DNA of 30,544 bases from Priapulus caudatus (taxonomy: Eukaryota; Priapulida; Priapulimorpha; Priapulimorphida; Priapulidae): the NCBI RefSeq assembly GCF_000485595.1, contig NW_014577556.1, positions 100,149-130,692 on the forward strand, written 5' to 3'. Position numbers and translations under genes: made by a program. Position 1 is the first letter of the stretch, and each line of letters opens with the position of its first letter. This document shows, in pieces, positions 10,601 through 19,539 of the stretch. The notes under the pieces are model-generated. The model made no database searches. It was not told the DNA's origin and saw only the letters and a program-made list of their open reading frames with translations.

Positions 10601-10854
10601 TTCCGATTCCTCGCCTCTGTATAGCTGCTGGCTCGGCTGGAATGTAAGAAGAACTTTGTCGCTGGTGGTAACTTTAATGCTAAGGTCGTGATCGCCGAAC
10701 CACTTAAAGACCTCATCTATATGAGTAAACATTTTGAAGGTCTCCGGGTACATCTTCTGCTGCTTTCCAAATTCGTGCATGTGGTAGTACATGTATGGAT
10801 CGTGTAGAATGTACAACATGAAGTACTTCTTGTAACTGTTAGAGGTGTCAACAG
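7637..10854 (-). CDS. gene A, exon 4: eleven-unit helical-type repeat region of a secreted protein (frameshifted internally)
   Basis: The terminal exon starts at a clear 3' splice site (TGTATCTTCCAG) and ends at the stop after SFDTQGM. It begins with an aromatic segment (KKYFMLYILHDPYMYYHMHE) homologous to gene B exon 4, then eleven repeats of about 90 residues. Each unit has the core PVLKQYLLTHPQIL..YI..G..P, then a KxPE..L..FKM..IP step and ILRS.Y. After the first, the units alternate between two types, giving a 540-bp dimer period. Linkers are acidic and polar with a recurring TGWDM/NTD.DT. I recognise no family. Units 1-3 and 10-11 are mostly clean, but the frame breaks between about 8180 and 9765 through many one-base indels, which I read as sequence error. 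A pseudogene is the alternative. Function is unknown; a secreted structural protein is inferred. Confidence 0.72.
7640..10590 (-). repeat. 540-bp higher-order coding tandem repeat (five A/B dimers plus one leading unit)
   Basis: The landmark CTTGTCTGATAGACATTGAA recurs near 8018, 8558, 9103 and 10180, with a damaged copy near 9640. Spacing is about 540 bp, a multiple of three, so unit gain or loss keeps the frame. Confidence 0.85.
8750..9765. other. indel-dense patch inside the gene A repeats (probable consensus error)
   Basis: Compared with the clean copies on both sides, this kilobase carries a one-base insertion or deletion roughly every 10 bases, few substitutions and many homopolymer changes. 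It ends abruptly at about 9765, after which the next unit is clean. A lighter version affects 8180-8340, where GGG and CCC runs appear shortened by one. Confidence 0.7.
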
Positions 10855-11283
10855 CTGGAAGATACAAAAAACAATATAATTAGAAATCTAAATTGACATT
10901 CTATCGCATGCACGTATGTCTAAATTTACACACAGCGATTTCGTTCTTTAGATACTGAACAATTAGCGCCCTAGGAACGGTTGTTGATGGTAGTAGTACC
11001 TATTGAGAGGTTTTACTTTGAACTCATTGTGGTGGTAATTACCGCATTAGTGGTAACACGAATACTTTATAAGATAGCACGATTTCATGTTGCTAGGGGT
11101 TCTAGCGGAAATTAAGAAAGTACAACGACATAGCTTATGATAAAATATATGAGACTTTGGTATGTTCTCATTCGCTTAAGCTTTTTTTCTAAGAGGCTTA
11201 TGACCCGAAAGGAGCTTCTTTAAGCATAATACAATATGGCGTGCACTGCTTGTTGTATTCTGTCAATGTATCAAAATATCATC

Positions 11284-11293
11284 ATATAAATAA

Positions 11294-11324
<31 letters not shown>

Positions 11325-11361
11325 TTATATTATATATACTATATTATATATATATATATTA
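11284..11361. repeat. (TA)n microsatellite in intron 3 of gene A
   Basis: AT-only alternating tract with a few phase breaks, lying between exon 4 and exon 3 of gene A. Confidence 0.85.
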
Positions 11362-11389
11362 AGAAAAAATAAGTTTACGAGACACTTAC

Positions 11390-11573
11390 ACGGACACATT
11401 CAGTCTCTCTCATTTTAGGTGAACTCCTGGAAGATTTCTTTGCAGTTTTTGGTTCTCAAAATTTGGTTAAGTGCCTGTTGCCACGTGATTCATGAAAAAG
11501 TCACGTAGTGTAGTAATGCTCTGAATAAGGGGTGGCGTAGCGAATCTTCGATTCAGGTGGTTCTGCTATGTAC
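11390..11573 (-). CDS. gene A, exon 3 (frameshifted copy of the gene B exon 3 domain)
   Basis: An acceptor (TTTCTACAG) is followed by codons for YIAEPPE, matching YVELPEF of gene B. Across frames the text then follows gene B: HPLFR, HYYTT, DFFMNHV, N.H.NQ, FENQKLQ, EIFQEFT and NERD align in order with HPLFR, HYYTS, DYFWQHV, NSHFNEH, YQDHELR, QYFQDFF and QRD. Several one-base indels and one stop interrupt it, as in the 8.7-9.8 kb patch. A canonical GTAAGT donor follows at 11389. The exon measures 184 nt against 209 in gene B, so bases are missing, and the exact 3' edge is uncertain. It is either a decayed exon or erroneous sequence. Confidence 0.5.
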
Positions 11574-12284
11574 CTGTAGAAAGGCCGATTCATGCCTGTT
11601 TAGCTGAGCACTCGGCACAAAACGATTATTATATAATGACACATACATTAGTCAGTAAGCATTAATGTCATATAATGTAGTAGAAAAGGGATATATAAAC
11701 GTCTCTCGAGTTTGCAAAACCCATATATACAAGACCGTGAGCGGCACGCGTAAACATTCATGTTGGTGATTAGACTGCTTGCTGCATGGAGTATAGACAG
11801 GGAAAATTCTTCTTTTTCTCGCAATGTACGAAGCATAATTAATATATTATAAAATTACTGGGCAATATTGCTTACATATTATGTATGCACATGTTTGAAT
11901 ATTAGATATTTCTATGCATGACCCAGTATACAATTATTCCATTAAACGAAATTAATCGTTTGCTGTCGAAATACGGTATAAGGAAATACTGGTTCATTTT
12001 TTAACGGCATATTGTTTCTCTACAAACACTGAACAACTCATGTTAGGTATCCGTTTCTGATACTAACATGCCAATTAGTGTTATGAATTCTAAACAATCT
12101 AGTTTCTAGTTAGCATATGACTAAAAAAAGTTGATAGCTACTCCGTCACATATAGTTTAGCAGTAGATGTTTCTTGATTATTGAATAGGCGAATTTGCAT
12201 GTATACCGACTTGCTTAATAGTTGTTGGGTCGCTACGCACTCATTCAACATAGGCCTAGGAGTTACATCTTAGTGGAATTAAAC

Positions 12285-12831
12285 ACACATCTGACACACA
12301 CACACACACCACACACCACATCATCGAACTCGCAAACAGCACGACACACGCAGTCAACTAAACGCACACACACAGACACATGTCACAATCATATGTGTGC
12401 AGATCACACGCAACTACACTAGCACCCACACACACGAGACGACATACATACACAACAGCACAACATCACATCTACGACCACACACACACGAGAATCATCT
12501 CGCACCCACATAGATGACAAAACATGTATTACGTACTCCTGCCACACAAAGCAACAACACACACAACACACTTACACACCAACACACAACACACACACAC
12601 AGCACAACACACCATACACCACACACACATACGCTACAGTGCAACTCAACAACAGCGCACACACACACGACTACACAGCACGACCGCATGCACGCTAACG
12701 CGGCAACGCCACATACGCAGCCCACAATACGACACGCACATAACATCGGCTAAAGACATCGCTCTCACACACGCGCTACCTACAACACCGCGCGCACGCA
12801 CACACCGACGCCACACAACATCAGACATAAC

Positions 12832-12880
<49 letters not shown>

Positions 12881-12915
12881 CACGACGACGCACACACGCA
12901 CGCACGCACGACCAC

Positions 12916-12962
<47 letters not shown>
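12285..12962. repeat. degenerate then pure (CA)n tract in intron 2 of gene A
   Basis: About 680 bp of CA-rich sequence, interrupted at first and pure at 12832-12878 and 12918-12960. It ends about 27 bp from the exon 2 donor. The His/Thr frames here are microsatellite translations, not genes. Confidence 0.9.
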
Positions 12963-12989
12963 ACACCCTTCTGTAACAAAGACTATTAC

Positions 12990-13184
12990 CGCCTAAGCTC
13001 CGGACTGGTGATGTAATCCACAAAGTAGTTGCTCTGGAACTGGTAGTCGCGGACAAAGTCAGGGTGCTGGAGAAATTGAACGAGCTCCGTAGAGGTAAGG
13101 TACTCCATAATGGGATTCCACGTAAAGAATCGCTTCAGCACGTCGCTTTGGATGAGATTCGTGAATTCTTTACTTTGTAGGAAT
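12990..13184 (-). CDS. gene A, exon 2 (N-terminal aromatic/helical segment)
   Basis: A 195-nt exon between an acceptor (CTCCTCGCAG) and a GT donor (CGGTAATA). It enters and leaves in phase 2. It encodes a continuous segment including DVLKRFFTWNPIMEYL, LVQFLQHPDFVRDYQFQSNY and FVDYITSPELR. It matches gene B exon 2 in exact length and in motif order (VLGRFF, FVQFFRDPNFVRSYDFQSEY, FVDYVTSPELR). Unlike exon 3 and mid-exon 4, this exon is undamaged. No family is recognised; the FLQHPxF and YF motifs recur in exon 3 of gene B, which suggests an internal repeat in the N-terminal region. Confidence 0.8.
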
Positions 13185-13535
13185 CTGCGAGGAGTGATTC
13201 TATTGAATGAGATTAACAGATTTAATCGTCTAATTTTAATTGTCTAAGAGCAGAATAAACTAAAAACTATTGCCTAAGCGGAATGAACTAGAAACTAAAG
13301 TAGTGCTATCTGAGAATTCTCATTGATCCTAAGTTGATCCTCATTGATCAAGTTCCTAATGGACTTAATGGATTTTTGTCGTATTTATGAAAACATCTTG
13401 AATCTTTAACCTTAAATGAAACCAACTGTAGTAATAGTGAATTAAGCTAGGCCCTGGAGTGAATAAATAAAGTACATAGAATTTCTGCATGTCGTTGCAT
13501 ATGTCAATGCAACTTATCAAGAGCTTATAATAATT

Positions 13536-14164
13536 ACATGCGTCTAAACAGAGGAATTGCTCCGACCTGTGATTGGAGGATAAAAAAAAGAATTAGTGAC
13601 GTCACGTTCCATTTTGCATACCCGCCGCATACGCTATTATGCTATGACCGGTAGGAAAGTGGTCTAACTGTCATATGGCGCGAACGATTTGAGTTACATT
13701 TCTATAAATTCTAGCTATTATAGACACATGTGTTAGCCTCAATCTCCGTTAATTTTGAGTCTATTGAAGCGCGATTAGTCTAATTAGTTAGCAATTAAGC
13801 ACGCGCGGTATCGCTCATAGGCTAATATACGCGCGGCTATGGCCCGTAGAAAAGTGTACTAACTACTAACTATCATATGGCGCGAACGATTTGAGTTACA
13901 TTGCTTTAAATTCTAGCTATTATAGACACATGTCTTAGCTATGATCCCTGTGAGTCTTGAGTTCAATCAAAAAGCTTATAATGATCATTATAAGCTCTTT
14001 GGTTTAAAGAAGGGCGATTAGCTTAATTAATTAGCAAATATGTACACGCGGTATCGCTCATACTCGAGTCATAGGCTAAATGCCAAAATGAGAACGAAAC
14101 GTCGCGAATTCTATTTTTATCCTCCAATCACAAGTCGGAGCAATTCCTCTGTTTAGACGCATGT
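13536..14164. mobile_element. 629-bp MITE-like element with ~80-bp terminal inverted repeats, in intron 1 of gene A
   Basis: The termini (ACATGCGTCTAAACAGAGGA and onward) are inverted copies for about 80 bp with few mismatches. Inside are two direct copies of a ~200-bp module (from about 13640 and 13835), each with CATATGGCGCGAACGATTTG and CTATTATAGACACATGT. A perfect 24-bp palindrome lies at 13973-13996. There is no coding capacity, so it is non-autonomous. The right end is 25 bp from the exon 1 donor. I could not define target-site duplications. Confidence 0.75.
13973..13996. repeat. perfect 24-bp palindrome inside the MITE
   Basis: AGCTTATAATGA is followed directly by its reverse complement. 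It interrupts the second copy of the internal direct repeat and is absent from the first. Confidence 0.85.
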
Positions 14165-14189
14165 CTTATATGCATTGAATCATACTTAC

Positions 14190-14410
14190 TTTTTGAACTC
14201 CGTATCATCGTAATGAAATCTGTTCATGTCCTGCGTCTTACTCATCAGGTCAGTGGTGTCATCGTCGATAGTGTACTGCGGCTCTGGGTCCAATATCGGC
14301 ATATCGTAGTCGTAGACGTTATGGTGTTGTCGCCAGCGCACACGGTCCGTGAGCGGCACAGCGGTGACCGCTACAACCAGCGTAGCTAGGAGAATCAGAT
14401 GCATGATGCC
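14190..14410 (-). CDS. gene A, exon 1: signal peptide and mature N-terminus
   Basis: The exon starts at an acceptor (AACTTTGCAG then GGCATC), so a 5' UTR exon lies upstream. Translation starts at ATG 14404. MHLILLATLVVAVTAVPLTD is a classic signal peptide with cleavage expected near AVTA/VP. The mature start (RVRWRQHHNVYDYDMPILDP) is followed by an acidic stretch ending FHYDDTEFKK. The exon leaves in phase 2 through a perfect GTAAGT donor at 14189. The first 77 bp, covering the signal peptide, differ at only two positions from gene B exon 1, whereas the rest of the exon is strongly diverged. An in-frame TTG just upstream is not a start. Confidence 0.85.
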
Positions 14411-14521
14411 CTGCAAAGTTTAAGACATCTTAAAATCATATTAAATTTAAAATAAATTATAATATATGTGAACAACTCAACACTCTTCTACAGAATAAAT
14501 GCCATAAAGAGCAACAGGACA

Positions 14522-14596
14522 TTATTCCACACACGGTTCGTTGCCTTGCACAGCGGTGACTGCTAGCACTAGCGAAATGTAGGTGATTAAATGCAT
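14522..14596 (-). pseudogene. relic signal-peptide exon related to genes A and B
   Basis: A frame of 24 codons, MHLITYISLVLAVTAVQGNE and a few more, then TAA, aligns with MHLILLATLVLAVTAVPLTD of genes A and B. It lies on the same strand only about 115 bp upstream of gene A exon 1. Where A and B have the acceptor TTTGCAGGGCATC, this copy has TTTGTTCGGATAC, so the AG is gone, and the frame stops soon after the signal peptide. It is best read as a decayed duplicate exon. An intact tiny secreted peptide is a remote alternative. Confidence 0.6.
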
Positions 14597-15189
14597 AGTA
14601 TCCGAACAAACGAAGGTGTTCAATCTTTGTCATTGTAGTGACCGCGTCACGCATACGTTAACGGACTATTGACGTGGCACTCAAGTACCGCTATTTGCAT
14701 GTGCGCACGAATATTTCAAAGCAAACTCTCAATGTAAATTTCGATAATAAAAAAACGTGAAAACTGTGAGAAGAGACCATGATAGAGCAAAAGCAACCAA
14801 GTCGGCTGTCTGCGACTTTACCAATAATAGTTGATTGATTACAATAATTAGACATATGACGACATATGTATCCATGAGCAGTTAAGATAATGCAAACATT
14901 TCTTCACGCATTAGTTTTATACGAACAATCGCCCCAGAGAAAAACGAACATATATTATGTTTCCAATCTTCTTATATTTGAGTAGCAGCATTTACGAATA
15001 TACATTAAATAATCCTATTTACAAGGAATACATGAGTTTATGCTATTATATACGTCACTTTGATCGAACTAGAAGAGTTAAAGTTGGTTTGTTAACAAAA
15101 ATTGCACTCAATGCGTGTGAAAACAATATCCCGCTAATAATTTGACTCAGCATCGTAACAAAATTCCCAAGTAAAATTGCCATACTCAC

Positions 15190-15261
15190 GTGTGTGTACG
15201 CAACACTCGGGACCTCTGCTTCCTTGGTATTAACAAGTGACTCCTTCAAGCAGACAACAGT
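15190..15261 (-). other. gene A 5' UTR exon
   Basis: Start set by an initiator-like TTACTGT 31 nt downstream of a TATA box. End set by a strong donor (ACACAC then GTGAGT). The body aligns with the gene B leader (ACTGT, CTGCTTG, GGAG in the same order). There is no ATG in the leader. Confidence 0.6.
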
Positions 15262-15284
15262 AACGATTCTATCAGATCATGTTC

Positions 15285-15292
15285 CTTATATA
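15285..15292 (-). promoter_or_regulatory. TATA box of gene A
   Basis: TATATAAG on the minus strand, identical to the gene B box and at nearly the same distance from a matching initiator, so the pair supports each other. Confidence 0.65.
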
Positions 15293-15409
15293 CTATCCAA
15301 CGACCTGCTTAACCGTGTCAGCTAGTGCCCAGGGGTGAGATAATAAACGGGAAAGCTCCTGATTAGGAGTGCGTGTTTTTTCGATTCGATGTTAGTGTTA
15401 GTGCTTATT

Positions 15410-16153
15410 GGTACCCGTCCTTGCTCCTTGTCCTTGATGGCAAAGGCTATTGACATCACAAAAAGATTCCTGCGGCGGATATGGCTCGATTGTCATCAAA
15501 CCTAGCTGGAACCTGCCAGTCAATTATGTTCCCACCTTCCTAGGGACGTATAATTAAGGAAGGGTCTACGCCGGGTATATTTTCTATATGTAGACTTTGT
15601 GGTGTTATGTAAGCCCTGCGATAGAGAGATCGCACGATGCTGATGCTAATATAAAGTGTATTTAAATGACGTTCGAGCAAGACGCCTGTATATATTTAGT
15701 CTGGAGGTGATTTTAATTTGCGGACGCCAATGATGTTAACTGGGATTGAATACTATAAAGTTGCTTTGGTGTTATGTTTGCAGAAAATAAAGAATGGCGA
15801 CCTAATCATGACGATGAATATTCGAAGGGAGTACATGTCTAGCAGTCTGACACGAATGACATAACTGTCATTAATCGGGAAACTTATTTATTATCAATGT
15901 AGATGTGCATTAACCTTTGCGGTTATTACTTTATTCACTTTATTTGGAAATTTTAAATCGATTCCTATTTTGATGACATTCAGCGATCAAAGTTCTTTTT
16001 GATTTTGAATCGCAAACACGTTTTCACTCGGCAGAATGCTATACGAATTTATTTCATTCTTTCCTTTTGACACCTACGATTTGTCATTTAAAAAATGCTT
16101 GCATATCTGCCTGTTGTCTGTATTAGTATTCGTGTGTATGTGTGTGTGTGTGC

Positions 16154-16208
<55 letters not shown>

Positions 16209-16230
16209 TGTGTGTGCGCGCGCGTCCGTA
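15410..16230. repeat. tandem segmental duplication, copy 1
   Basis: Aligns in order with 16286-17300. Shared landmarks are GCTCCTTGTCCTTG, TGCGGCGGA, TAGACTTTG, TTTTGAYGACATTC and CCTTTTGACA followed by AAAAATGC. It ends in a CG/TG microsatellite. No coding potential is seen. Confidence 0.7.
16137..16226. repeat. (TG)n/(CG)n microsatellite
   Basis: TG repeats with an embedded CGCGCG block, marking the end of duplication copy 1. The Val/Cys frames across it are artefacts. Confidence 0.9.
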
Positions 16231-16285
16231 CGTGCGTGCATGCCTGTTTTTTTTTATTTCAATGATGCACTGCTTCAGTTGTGGC

Positions 16286-17300
<1,015 letters not shown>

Positions 17301-18051
17301 GCAGGGGCGTAGCCAGCTAAAAAGTGCGTGTGTTTGTTGGGGGGGGGGGTTCATATTACCACAGCAGTGGAACTTTATACTATCGAAACATAGGAAATGC
17401 CAGCGCGCTAGCGCCGTTAGCAGCTATATACTAGGGGACTGGGAGGCCTCCCCCAAAGATTTTATATGGTTTCCAGCACTTTGAAATAGTATTTTTAGGC
17501 ATGAACTAATGTTTTTTGAGTAACTTCTCGCCACAAAACCGACGTCTGGACCCGATTCCACGAGAAAAATCAGTTTAAATCTCTAAATCTCAATTTAGCT
17601 GTCATTGATTTGTAAAAGTTTAAATCAAAGATTTAAACTAATCTAGTGACTGTCACTTTGACCCGGGTTGAAACGGTTAATTTTATAGAAATAAAAAAAC
17701 TTTACACAATGCTAAATTAATTATTTCTCACTTTATTCTTACAATACTGCGGGAATAATACATATGTACGTGTACTGGATAATTATCATGTAATTCATGA
17801 GTCTTAATGAGTTTCTGGGAACTAGTTTTCAATGTGATATTAGAAGCGTAGACAATTAGGGGTGTTACAGGACTATATTTTGTAGGACCTACTAATCTGG
17901 CAGTGTAAAAACTCTTGCTTCTGACACTCATGTTTGTGCGGAGTCTCGTAATCGGACCATTTCGAGGATTAATTGCTACATTGTGACAATGTGTCCCACA
18001 CAGGCCTCGTATGGTTTGTTCGTTAATGTCTGCGATCTGTTGACCTTTGCT

Positions 18052-18552
18052 TTAATTAATTATGCAGAATTTGTCACCCGAACTGGACTTGTGTACGTAC
18101 ATGTTTATATCCACCCAGTAAAATAATAGTATGGCTACTGCACCGCGAATGAATGTGTGCTGCGAAGCAATCGATAATGAGGATCGACGAAACTTTTCAT
18201 AGTTGCTAATTTTGTTAATTTGTCTAACCACCACCGGTATTTGGGATAAGCCAGATCGGAAAGTCCCGCCGCCATATTGAGGTAAAAGTGCAAGCGGTAT
18301 GACATTGCCTCGGCGCGCCATTGAGAAGTACGTGAAAAATGTCAACAGTCGTGCTTTTTTACTTTCTGCATTAACACAACATTGAACAATATTCCAAATG
18401 AGCACAATGATATATATAAATGTTTCTATGAACAGAAAGGCACCTGTGAATTGAAGTACGATGTTATTGAAGAAAAATATAGATGAAAAACCTAGACGTT
18501 CCGTCGCATCTTTGTAGTAGACTGGTCCGCGCTCGACAGTTCCACGCGACAT
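18052..18552 (-). CDS. unidentified 166-codon ORF with hydrophobic segments (doubtful)
   Basis: The frame starts at an ATG in the loop of a 28-bp-arm palindrome and runs to TAA. A hydrophobic stretch (residues about 24-58) and a second near the C-terminus could be membrane segments, but the local DNA is AT-rich, which produces Phe/Ile-rich frames by chance. No family is recognised. It lies inside a possible transposable element, so it may be element sequence rather than a host gene. The middle (RRGNVIPLALLPQYGGGTFR) looks the most coding-like. Confidence 0.2.
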   Translation of the reverse strand: MSRGTVERGPVYYKDATERLGFSSIFFFNNIVLQFTGAFLFIETFIYIIVLIWNIVQCCVNAESKKARLLTFFTYFSMARRGNVIPLALLPQYGGGTFRSGLSQIPVVVRQINKISNYEKFRRSSLSIASQHTFIRGAVAILLFYWVDINMYVHKSSSGDKFCIIN

Positions 18553-18593
18553 CAGTGTAACGCGAGTGGAACTGTCGAGCGCGGACCAGTCTA
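18518..18593. repeat. perfect inverted repeat, 28-bp arms, 20-nt spacer
   Basis: TAGACTGGTCCGCGCTCGAC and the next eight bases are repeated in exact reverse complement at 18566-18593. The arms are GC-rich within an AT-rich setting. The spacer holds the ATG of the doubtful ORF. Confidence 0.9.
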
Positions 18594-18728
18594 TCAGCTC
18601 GCTGGCTCGAGCTGGCTTTATAGCCTCTAGGGTTGAATTTTTATATATATTTGAGCGGAACTCCCGATCGCGCGGGGGGGGGGGTCGTCCGAACCCCCGA
18701 ACCCCCGGCTAGTGGCTGCGCCAGGGGT

Positions 18729-19446
18729 GTAATTATATGTGTACAATAGTGTGTATGTATAGGGCCTACATGTGTTTATAATGGTGTACGTATGAGTGTC
18801 GAATTGATGTTAAAGTATATCTTAATCACTTTAATTGTACAGAATGTACTGACGTTTTTTTTCTTGTTTTTTTTTGTAATATTTTTCCTTCATGTTGTAT
18901 AGCGCTGTTTTGTACTGTTTCACTCAGAAATTTTATTATTTAGAAATTAATGTTTAGAAATTTTATATTTTAACTGCTCAATACTTGCATTTCTCCGATT
19001 TTTTCTCAGAGCAGTCTAAATAATTAACTATCAATCTCGTAGAATTAAATAAATATGAACTTGATTTCCAATAATTCTATAACGAGCGTGTTACATGCAT
19101 CAAACTTTATTTATATTATAGAAATCCATTTTGTTAGCCTTACAATATTTGTTGAAGAACTTTAGTAGTTATAATATACGGATTCTACCTACAATCCTTA
19201 TTAGTTTCAATTATATCGATCCAACAAGTGTTGTTGGTATCACACTACGTTTCAGCATTGACTAATAGGTCGAAAATTCTTCCTTAAATGTCAATAATTA
19301 ATTACAGCATCCTAAACTCCTTTCTAATGATTTTTGGTCACGAAGTACAATCCACCATTTAGAGATGGGAACAGGCCATGACTGTGGTCTGTATTGACTT
19401 ACCTAGGCTAGTTACAATTTGGTTTCTAACACTCGGCAAGTAATGA
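18729..19446. other. AT-rich intergenic stretch between possible element and gene B 3' end
   Basis: Homopolymer T runs and AT-rich sequence; no gene, RNA or repeat array is supportable. Confidence 0.5.
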
Positions 19447-19452
19447 TTTAAT
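19447..19452 (-). terminator. candidate polyadenylation signal (ATTAAA) for gene B
   Basis: ATTAAA on the minus strand about 90 bp after the gene B stop, mirroring the spacing in gene A. Confidence 0.4.
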
Positions 19453-19539
19453 AACGCCGTAATCATTTGGAATCATTATGTCAAAACTAGAGTCGCGGTA
19501 TAATCTGCACGTAATGCCAACTGGCTTAGCATAGTAGAT

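Larger units (their letters stand above)
17302..18728. mobile_element. possible hAT-like non-autonomous element
   Basis: The left edge reads CAGGGGCGTAGCCAG, a form common at hAT-type ends. The right edge, read in reverse, contains TGGCGCAGCCACTAG, an imperfect match. Poly-G runs sit just inside both ends. No transposase frame is visible. The boundaries and class are tentative. Confidence 0.25.

Noticed and set aside
7637-10854. Gene A as a clear pseudogene
   Set aside because: Damage is patchy, sharply bounded and indel-dominated, while other units and exon 2 are intact; sequence error is more likely, though not proven.
12514-13056. Long His/Thr-rich and Val/Cys-rich frames over CA/TG tracts (also near 16036-16434, 16993-17484, 25103-25501)
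   Set aside because: They are microsatellite translations with no splice, start or homology support.
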